Source: an uncultured Prevotellaceae bacterium
GTDB taxonomy: Bacteria; Bacteroidota; Bacteroidia; Bacteroidales; Bacteroidaceae
Length of the DNA: 7,141 nucleotides
Assembly (NCBI GenBank): GCA_946403615.1
Contig: CAMJAO010000105.1
Location: 1 to 7,141, forward strand
Direction: 5' to 3'
Shown here: piece after piece, positions 1-5,383 of the stretch
Position numbering within the stretch: position 1 is the stretch's first letter
Layout: each line of letters begins with the position of its first letter
Translations under genes and position numbers: made by a program
The notes under the pieces: model-generated
What the model saw: the letters and a program-made list of their open reading frames with translations, nothing else
The model's database searches: none
Told to the model about the DNA's origin: nothing

Positions 1-560
1 AGCATGGATGGGGTGAGGATGAGACCGCTTGGAGCAACCAGGGCCACGCCAACCTGATCATGGACAACCTGATTGCCGAGGGTAAAGTGAAACCCTTCAT
101 CATCGTGATGACCTACGGTATGACCAACGAGATACAGTTCGGTGGTCTGGGCGGCTTCACCGCCGAGGGCTTCGAGAAAGTGCTTGTCGACGAATTGGTG
201 CCTTACATTGACTCTCACTTCATGACCAAGGCCGACAAGTGGAACCGTGCTATGGCAGGCCTGTCGATGGGTGGCATGGAGACGAAGACCATTACCCTGC
301 GCCGTCCCGAGGTGTTCGGTTCATACGGTCTGCTGAGCGGTGGCCAGTACGAGCCCGCCGACATCAAAGACAAGAAACAGGTGAAACTCATCTTCCAGAG
401 TTGCGGCAGCAAAGAGCAGCCCGACCGCATCAAGCAGTCGACAGAGAATCTGAAGGCCGCCGGTTTCAATGCCCACGGTTATATCTCAGAGGGCACTGCT
501 CATGAGTTCCTCACATGGCGTCGCAGCCTCTACCAGATGGCACAATTGTTGTTCAAATAA
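1..560 (+). CDS. Esterase of the PF00756 type (feruloyl/acetyl esterase-like), 5' truncated
   Basis: The reading frame is open from base 3 through the window edge, so the N-terminus lies outside. About 185 residues remain. The visible part starts with HGWGEDETAW, the HG oxyanion-loop region of putative esterases related to enterochelin esterase and xylanase-linked feruloyl esterases. The nucleophile elbow GLSMGG has its serine codon at 264-266. A histidine in the C-terminal AHEF motif (codon 501-503) is the likely catalytic His. The acid is probably the Glu or Asp in GSKEQPD (about 405-428). Members of this family in Prevotella and Bacteroides release ferulic or acetyl groups from plant hemicellulose and are usually secreted; the signal peptide and any N-terminal CBM48-like domain would lie off the window. 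The in-frame ATG at base 60 is not the start, because conserved family sequence precedes it. Two GH43 genes follow on the same strand. The fold is clear; the exact substrate is not. Confidence 0.88.
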   Translation, partial: HGWGEDETAWSNQGHANLIMDNLIAEGKVKPFIIVMTYGMTNEIQFGGLGGFTAEGFEKVLVDELVPYIDSHFMTKADKWNRAMAGLSMGGMETKTITLRRPEVFGSYGLLSGGQYEPADIKDKKQVKLIFQSCGSKEQPDRIKQSTENLKAAGFNAHGYISEGTAHEFLTWRRSLYQMAQLLFK

Positions 561-570
561 TTCAGTTATA

Positions 571-604
571 GGGAGTTAGGAAGGGGAAGCCCTTCCTGAC
601 TCCT
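571..604 (+). terminator. Long hairpin after the esterase gene, possible terminator or processing site
   Basis: Eleven bases after the esterase stop, bases 572-585 pair with 590-603 to form a 14-bp stem with one G-T pair and a GAAG loop; 571/604 can add a wobble pair. The sequence after the stem is pyrimidine-rich (ttcttcttat) but is not a pure T run. It may be a partial terminator that lowers expression of the GH43 genes, or an mRNA-stabilising hairpin between co-transcribed genes. I found no Bacteroidetes promoter match between it and the next start codon, which favours some read-through. Confidence 0.6.
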
Positions 605-627
605 TCTTCTTATAGTTAACTTACCTT

Positions 628-2676
628 ATGAAGAAACTTATTATATTTCTATTCATGTTGCCGCTGGTGGCATCGGCTCAAAACCCGATCATCCGTGATC
701 AATACACTGCCGACCCCACAGCGCGCGTTTTCAACGGACGGGTCTATCTCTACTCGTCGCACGACATCTATCCGCCTGAGGGCCAGCGCCAAGACTGGTT
801 CTGCATGGAAGACTATCATGTGTTCTCATCTGAAAACCTGACCGACTGGACCGACCACGGCATGATTATCTCGCAGAAAGATGTGCCCTGGGGCAATCCC
901 AACGGTTACTCGATGTGGGCACCCGAATGTGTGTACAAAAACGGAAAATATTACTTCTTCTTCCCTAATGGTTCAAAAGTTGGTCGCGGTTTTGCCATCG
1001 GTGTGGCTACTGCAGACCGTCCCGAGGGTCCCTTTAAATGCGAGGAGAACCCCATTGAGGGCGTGACCGGTATTGACCCGTGTGTGATGATTGACGACGA
1101 CGGCTCGGCTTATCTCTATTGGAGTGGCATGGGCATCCGCGGTGCCAAACTGGCTCCGAACATGCTGAAACTCGACGGTGAGTTGGAGACTGTCACCATG
1201 CGCGCCCCCGGCAACCAGCAGCAGGCTTCCGACCGTCCTCCCATGCAGATGAAGGTGGGCGGCAAACAGATGGAAGGCCTGCCCGAAGGCTTCAAGGAAG
1301 GTCCTTATGCCTTCAAGCGTGGCAATTGGTATTACCTGACATTCCCATGGGTACGCGGGGAGACCGGAGAGGGTAAAAATCCGACCGAAACTCTGGCTTA
1401 CGCCATGTCGAAAAGTCCCCTCGGGCCGTGGGACTTCAAGGGCATCATCATGGCTGAGCACGACAATGGTTGTTGGACCAATCACCATAGCATCATCGAG
1501 TACAAAGGTCAGTGGTATCTCTTCTATCACCGCAACCATTTCTCACCGCGCGACGACAAACGCCGTTCGGCCTGTATCGAGAAAATCACTTTCAATGCCG
1601 ACGGAACCATCCAGGAGGTGAAAGAGACCCTGCGTGGCGTGGGTATCAACAAAGCCACAGAGAAGATAGAGATTGACTGCTACAGCGACGCTTCCGCCGA
1701 TGTGACAAGGGCATTGGTCGATACCGTCAACACGTTCCGCAGCAGTTACGCCTCGCTGCCAGCAAAAGGCAGTTGGATTCGTTACAAAGACGTGGATTTC
1801 AGCGGTTTGGGCGACGCTTATCTGATTATCAATGCCAAGGCTGCTGCCAATACCGAGTTCTATGTGCGCGAGAAAGACGCCAAAGGCAAAATCCTGGCCA
1901 AAGTGCCCATGACAGTCGTCAGTGAGGGTGGAGGCCCCTTCCGTCGTGATATGAGCAACCGCTGGTTGACCATGACCGTCGCATTGGAATATGTTCCGCA
2001 GGGCGTGACCGATATTGTCGTTACTTGCGAGGGCGATGGTGTGGATGTCGACTGGGTGCAGTTCAAGAACCGTCCGAAGTATTTCTCGCCGGTGTCAGGC
2101 GCTTCCGCCAAACCCGACAACCAGGGCTTTATCCGTCGCTGGATGTTGCTCGAACCCATCAAGCAGGATATCCGCTCCAACATCGTGTTCACCGACTCTT
2201 GGCTCAACGATGTCTTCTCGAAGACCTATTTCAAGGACCAGATGACCGTGATGCCAAAAGACGGACAGAAAGTGAAAGTGGGTGACCAAAATCTGGCATG
2301 GCGCGCTCTTGACAGCGAGAATTACAACATGAAATTGTTCCGCTTTGCCGAGAAATATGGTGACCAGACCTATGGGTCGCTCTTCTGGATGGTGACGGTT
2401 ATTGACTGCGCCGAGGATATCCAGAATGTGCGCCTCGCTGCCGGCAGCAATGGTGCGTCGAAATGGTGGCTTAATGGCGAAGAGGTGCTGCTGCTCTCGG
2501 GCGACCGCCGTATGGTGGAAGACGATGGCGTGTCGGCACGCCTGACTCTCAAGAAAGGCCGCAATGTGCTGCGTGGCTCCGTGGTCAACGGTCCCGGACT
2601 GAGCGACTTCTGCGTCCGCTTCATCGACGAGAAAGGACAGCCTGTCACGAATTATCAAGTTAAAACGACCTATTAG
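628..2676 (+). CDS. Secreted GH43 glycosidase (beta-xylosidase / alpha-L-arabinofuranosidase type) with CBM6-like and extra C-terminal modules
   Basis: The protein has 682 residues. A signal peptide (1-17) ends in ASA before Gln18, so it is exported. Residues about 20-335 form the GH43 five-bladed propeller. The likely catalytic residues are the base Asp29 in TADPTARV, the pKa modulator Asp150 in GIDPCV and the acid Glu224 in KEGPYAFK; the NHHS motif at 285-288 fits a metal or substrate ligand. Residues about 345-480 look like a CBM6-type beta-sandwich ending in VDVDWVQF. Residues about 490-682 form another beta-rich module (RRWMLLEP, KWWLNGEEV, SDFCVRF) that I cannot assign to a named family; similar tails occur on Bacteroidetes glycosidases and esterases. 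GH43 enzymes of this build typically remove xylose or arabinose from xylan-type polymers, but activity cannot be read from sequence alone. The start is fixed by the signal peptide. The next GH43 gene begins 28 bases downstream, probably on the same transcript. Confidence 0.9.
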   Translation: MKKLIIFLFMLPLVASAQNPIIRDQYTADPTARVFNGRVYLYSSHDIYPPEGQRQDWFCMEDYHVFSSENLTDWTDHGMIISQKDVPWGNPNGYSMWAPECVYKNGKYYFFFPNGSKVGRGFAIGVATADRPEGPFKCEENPIEGVTGIDPCVMIDDDGSAYLYWSGMGIRGAKLAPNMLKLDGELETVTMRAPGNQQQASDRPPMQMKVGGKQMEGLPEGFKEGPYAFKRGNWYYLTFPWVRGETGEGKNPTETLAYAMSKSPLGPWDFKGIIMAEHDNGCWTNHHSIIEYKGQWYLFYHRNHFSPRDDKRRSACIEKITFNADGTIQEVKETLRGVGINKATEKIEIDCYSDASADVTRALVDTVNTFRSSYASLPAKGSWIRYKDVDFSGLGDAYLIINAKAAANTEFYVREKDAKGKILAKVPMTVVSEGGGPFRRDMSNRWLTMTVALEYVPQGVTDIVVTCEGDGVDVDWVQFKNRPKYFSPVSGASAKPDNQGFIRRWMLLEPIKQDIRSNIVFTDSWLNDVFSKTYFKDQMTVMPKDGQKVKVGDQNLAWRALDSENYNMKLFRFAEKYGDQTYGSLFWMVTVIDCAEDIQNVRLAAGSNGASKWWLNGEEVLLLSGDRRMVEDDGVSARLTLKKGRNVLRGSVVNGPGLSDFCVRFIDEKGQPVTNYQVKTTY

Positions 2677-2704
2677 GATTCCCCATTTACCAAATACATA
2701 AAAA

Positions 2705-4159
2705 ATGAAACGATATTTTTTTCTTTTTTCTTTTTTCGCCCTATTCATAGCGAAAAGCCAGGCACAAGTGGGCGAACCCTATATCCACGACCCTTCGACC
2801 ATCGCTGAGTGCGAAGGCAAATACTATACTTTCGGAACTGGTGGCGGCGGTCTTATCTCCGAGGACGGCTGGTCATGGCACAGTGGCGCTGAGCGTCCGG
2901 GTGGCGGTGCTGCTCCCGATGCACTGAAAATCGGCGACCGCTATCTCATTATCTATGGTGCCACCGGAGGCGGACTGGGCGGTGGTCATAATGGCCGCAT
3001 CCTGACGATGTGGAACAAGACCCTTGACCCCAAATCGCCCGATTTCAAATACACTGAGGCCATCGAGGTGTGCTCGTCCGACGGTATGGAAGACCAGGAT
3101 GCCATCGATCCCGGACTGCTCCTTGACCCGACAACAGGTCGTTTGTGGGCTTGCTACGGCACCTATTTCGGAACTATCCGCCTTATCGAACTTGATCCCA
3201 ACACTGGCGAGCGCGTGAAAGGCAACAAGGAACTGGACATTGCCATCGACTGCGAGGCCACTGACTTGATTTACCGCGACGGATGGTACTATCTTCTGGG
3301 CACTCACGGCACATGCTGCGACGGTGTCAACTCTACTTATAACATCGTGGTGGGCCGCTCAAAGAGTGTCACAGGTCCCTATATAGATAATGTGGGCCGC
3401 GATATGTTCCACGGTGGTGGCAAGATGGTCATCGCTGCTGGCGACCGCGTGTGCGGACCGGGTCACTTCGGACGTACCATCATCGATGAGGGCGTGGAAA
3501 TCATGTCATGCCACTACGAGGCCGACTTCGAGCGTAGCGGTCGCAGTGTGCTGGGCATCCGTCCGCTGTTGTGGCGCAACGGCTGGCCTGTAGCAGGTGA
3601 CCGTTTCAAGGACGGCACGTTTGAGATTGAGTCAGAGCGTCGCGGTTATGCGCTCGAACTGGCTGTCGATTTCGTGCGTATGCAGCAGGAGCGTCAGGGA
3701 TGGTTCAACCGTCAGCAGATGCAGCAGCCCGCAAAGCCCGTGCCCAACCAGACATTGGACGAGGTGAAGGGCTCATGGCCTGCAGGTGATATCGCAGTGC
3801 GTTGCGGCGACTATATGTTCCGTCCTCATCAGAGATGGACCGTGACTGCAGTGCCCGAAAAAGGCGGCTATTTGGGCGGTCCCTATTACAAGATCACCAT
3901 CGAGGGCACAGAGCGCGCCTTGGCTGCCACAGCCAATAAAGAGGTGACCACCGTGCCGGCTTATTCTGGCGCTGACGAGCAACTGTGGCGCATCGAGCAA
4001 CTGACTGACGGCACCTTCCGCATCATGCCCAAGGTGATACCCGGACAGGAAGGTCTCAACACCAAGTTCGTGCTCTATTCCGCAGCCGACAGTACTCCCA
4101 CCCTCGCAGTATATGATTTAAACAGCGACAACTCCAAATGGAATTTCCGATATCATTAA
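2705..4159 (+). CDS. Secreted GH43 arabinanase-like enzyme with C-terminal ricin-like (QxW) module
   Basis: The protein has 484 residues. A phenylalanine-rich signal peptide (1-20) ends in SQA before Gln21. The GH43 domain spans about 24-300. The likely catalytic residues are Asp29 in IHDPST, Asp135 in AIDPGL and Glu184 in DCEATD. Several signatures match endo-1,5-alpha-L-arabinanases: CCDGVNSTYNIVVGRS followed by TGPY (203-226), GPGH (251-254) and CHYEAD (269-274), then RPLLWRNGWPV. A linker rich in Gln, Pro and Met (about 325-345) leads to residues 365-484, which carry repeated QxW-type positions (HQRW, EQLW, SKWN) typical of ricin-B-like beta-trefoils that bind sugars. The expected role is internal cleavage of, or arabinose release from, arabinan-type chains outside the cytoplasm. 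The start follows an A-rich leader 28 bases after the previous stop, which suggests co-transcription. The arabinanase assignment is stronger than for the upstream GH43, but other arabinosyl substrates remain possible. Confidence 0.88.
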   Translation: MKRYFFLFSFFALFIAKSQAQVGEPYIHDPSTIAECEGKYYTFGTGGGGLISEDGWSWHSGAERPGGGAAPDALKIGDRYLIIYGATGGGLGGGHNGRILTMWNKTLDPKSPDFKYTEAIEVCSSDGMEDQDAIDPGLLLDPTTGRLWACYGTYFGTIRLIELDPNTGERVKGNKELDIAIDCEATDLIYRDGWYYLLGTHGTCCDGVNSTYNIVVGRSKSVTGPYIDNVGRDMFHGGGKMVIAAGDRVCGPGHFGRTIIDEGVEIMSCHYEADFERSGRSVLGIRPLLWRNGWPVAGDRFKDGTFEIESERRGYALELAVDFVRMQQERQGWFNRQQMQQPAKPVPNQTLDEVKGSWPAGDIAVRCGDYMFRPHQRWTVTAVPEKGGYLGGPYYKITIEGTERALAATANKEVTTVPAYSGADEQLWRIEQLTDGTFRIMPKVIPGQEGLNTKFVLYSAADSTPTLAVYDLNSDNSKWNFRYH

Positions 4160-4166
4160 GAACATT

Positions 4167-4194
4167 AAAAATCCCGCCTCGGCGGGATTTTTTT
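4167..4194 (+). terminator. Rho-independent terminator of the glycosidase operon, potentially bidirectional
   Basis: Seven bases after the GH43 stop, atcccgc (4171-4177) pairs with gcgggat (4182-4188) around a CTCG loop. An uninterrupted T run extends to 4194, and a matching A run lies before the stem. Read from the minus strand, the stem is followed by TTTTTAA, so it could also stop leftward transcripts. Confidence 0.95.
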
Positions 4195-4263
4195 ATGAAT
4201 ACAACTTACAAATCACATAACTACCATCTAGGCCTTGATATCGTGCCTCTATGTAGGGATATT

Positions 4264-4315
4264 CTTTATGTATATCCGTGTGTATATCAACCCTTGATGT
4301 CGGGCATACATAAAG
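4264..4315. repeat. Nested inverted repeat with an overlapping alternative hairpin
   Basis: The outer arms ctttatgtat (4264-4273) and atacataaag (4306-4315) are perfect 10-base complements. Between them, atatcaa (4284-4290) pairs with ttgatgt (4294-4300) around CCC, with one G-T pair. A second hairpin, ggatat (4257-4262) with atatcc (4272-4277), shares bases with the left outer arm and so competes with it. No T run follows on the plus strand. The arrangement could be a structured RNA or a protein-binding site, but its function is not visible. Confidence 0.5.
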
Positions 4316-4325
4316 TAAGCCCCTG

Positions 4326-4358
4326 CAAAACAAACGGGCGGGACCAGAGCCACCGCCC
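4326..4358 (-). terminator. Candidate terminator for the minus-strand regulator/lipoprotein operon
   Basis: Bases 4336-4341 (gggcgg) pair with 4353-4358 (ccgccc) across an 11-base loop. Read leftward, the stem is followed by GTTTGTTTTG, a T-rich but interrupted tail. It lies about 150 bases past the lipoprotein stop, which is far but free of intervening genes. The loop is long and the tail imperfect, so this is tentative. Confidence 0.4.
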
Positions 4359-4420
4359 CCACAGTATGGCGAGATGAATTTGTGAAATCCGTTGTCTTAC
4401 AATAATATGACGATATTTGG

Positions 4421-4447
4421 AATTCGTATAATTCGTGTAATTCGTAG
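4421..4447. repeat. Three tandem copies of a 9-base unit
   Basis: The units aattcgtat, aattcgtgt and aattcgtag follow one another without gaps and differ only at the last two positions. They lie 58 bases past the lipoprotein stop. They are too short and unspaced to be a CRISPR array. They may be a replication-slippage product, a dispersed genomic repeat or a binding site. Confidence 0.85.
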
Positions 4448-4505
4448 TCGGGAAAAACGATTTAACAGTAGGATTTAGTACACATGTCGTTTCGACCTTT
4501 CTTTT

Positions 4506-5345
4506 CTACCGGTTTAGTGCTGGCAGGGTGGCGGGGTCGATGACGGCTTTGCTTTTGCGGATGGCGTCGTCGAGTTCTTGGGGAGAGAAACTGTAATCAA
4601 ATGGTTTGCCGCCGTTTGCGCCTTTGTATATATGATGTAATTTGCGGTCAGTCTCGCAACATGCCTTGAGACAATTCATCAGGCTTTCGCCTGCCGGTGT
4701 GCGCATCATTTGGATAAAACCTGCCAAATGGTCTTCTTTCAGTTGTCCGACCGTTGTAGCTGTGATTTTGTCTGCCGTTAATTGCTCGTCGTCATAAGTA
4801 TAATGATAGGTGAACTCCGTTTTGCTGAGCGACACACTGTCTAAAACGGTCACAAAGTCTATCTCCGTCGGGGTCATCAGGTTCGTCAACATCGTTTCGC
4901 TTTGAAGTGTCAGTTCGTAGTCGTTGCCGGCAGGTCTCTGTAGTATTCCCTGCAGTTCTTCGGGTGTGAAATCTATGTCCATGTGAGCAGCAGAACGGGC
5001 GTCGGTGATGTCGAGCCGCAGGGCCGCTTTTGCCTTGACGATCTCTTGCAATAAGGCTCTGACCGTGCCTTTCGACAGGTTATTGCTGAAAACCTGTTTG
5101 GCCTCATTTCGTTTCACTTTGAGTTTGTCAACGCTGATCAAATCATTGTCGATGGTATAGACAAACGAGATGATGTCGCCGTCATAGTCGATACGGTCGA
5201 AGGTGCCGATACCCGTCTCGATGGGGCATTCTTTGTTCGCCTCTTCAATGGCTTGGTACAACCGTGCTTGGGAAATCTTGGAACAGCTGGTAAACATGAC
5301 GGCTATGAAAGCCCATGCGGCAAATAATATAAAATTCTTTCTCAT
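4506..5345 (-). CDS. Uncharacterised lipoprotein with two diverged copies of one domain
   Basis: I do not recognise this family. With the start at 5345 the product has 279 residues: charged N-end, hydrophobic stretch and lipobox FTSC with lipidated Cys21. An upstream in-frame ATG at 5414 would add 23 residues before the signal sequence and overlap the preceding gene, so I reject it. The sequence after Cys21 (SKISQA) lacks the acidic residues of the Bacteroidetes surface-export signal, suggesting a periplasm-facing lipoprotein. Residues about 49-135 and 152-252 look like diverged duplicates. Each starts with a beta-rich stretch containing a matching block (FVYTIDNDLISVDKL against YHYTYDDEQLTADKI), continues with a helical part and ends with a matching D-F-(T/S)-P-(E/Q)-E-L motif (FTPEELQGIL against FSPQELDDAI). 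The gene lies 38 bases after the membrane regulator gene on the same strand, so the two are probably co-expressed and may act together at the envelope. Its function is unknown. Confidence 0.85.
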   Translation of the reverse strand: MRKNFILFAAWAFIAVMFTSCSKISQARLYQAIEEANKECPIETGIGTFDRIDYDGDIISFVYTIDNDLISVDKLKVKRNEAKQVFSNNLSKGTVRALLQEIVKAKAALRLDITDARSAAHMDIDFTPEELQGILQRPAGNDYELTLQSETMLTNLMTPTEIDFVTVLDSVSLSKTEFTYHYTYDDEQLTADKITATTVGQLKEDHLAGFIQMMRTPAGESLMNCLKACCETDRKLHHIYKGANGGKPFDYSFSPQELDDAIRKSKAVIDPATLPALNR

Positions 5346-5383
5346 ATTGAATAAGTGTTGAAGTTTTAAGGTTATAAGGTCTT

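Larger units (their letters stand above)
4195..4505. other. Convergent intergenic region of about 310 bases, no convincing gene
   Basis: Between the plus-strand terminator and the stop codon of the minus-strand lipoprotein gene I see no supported coding region, tRNA or promoter. A short open frame here starts inside the upstream GH43 gene and runs through the terminator, so it is not credible. The stretch holds inverted repeats and a short tandem repeat, listed separately. Confidence 0.7.

Noticed and set aside
2095..2748. Minus-strand open frame of 217 codons overlapping the end of the first GH43 gene
   Set aside because: It is antisense to conserved GH43-protein sequence and to the start of the next gene, and its product resembles no known family.
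4138..4377. Small plus-strand open frame of 79 codons
   Set aside because: It begins inside the second GH43 gene and reads straight through the strong terminator; no leader or family features support it.
4421..4447. Possible CRISPR array
   Set aside because: The units are 9 bases long with no spacers, and no cas gene is nearby.
4486..4496. Small hairpin gtcg-ttt-cgac followed by a T-rich stretch
   Set aside because: The stem has only four base pairs and points rightward into the end of a minus-strand gene, so it is too weak and badly placed to be called a terminator.
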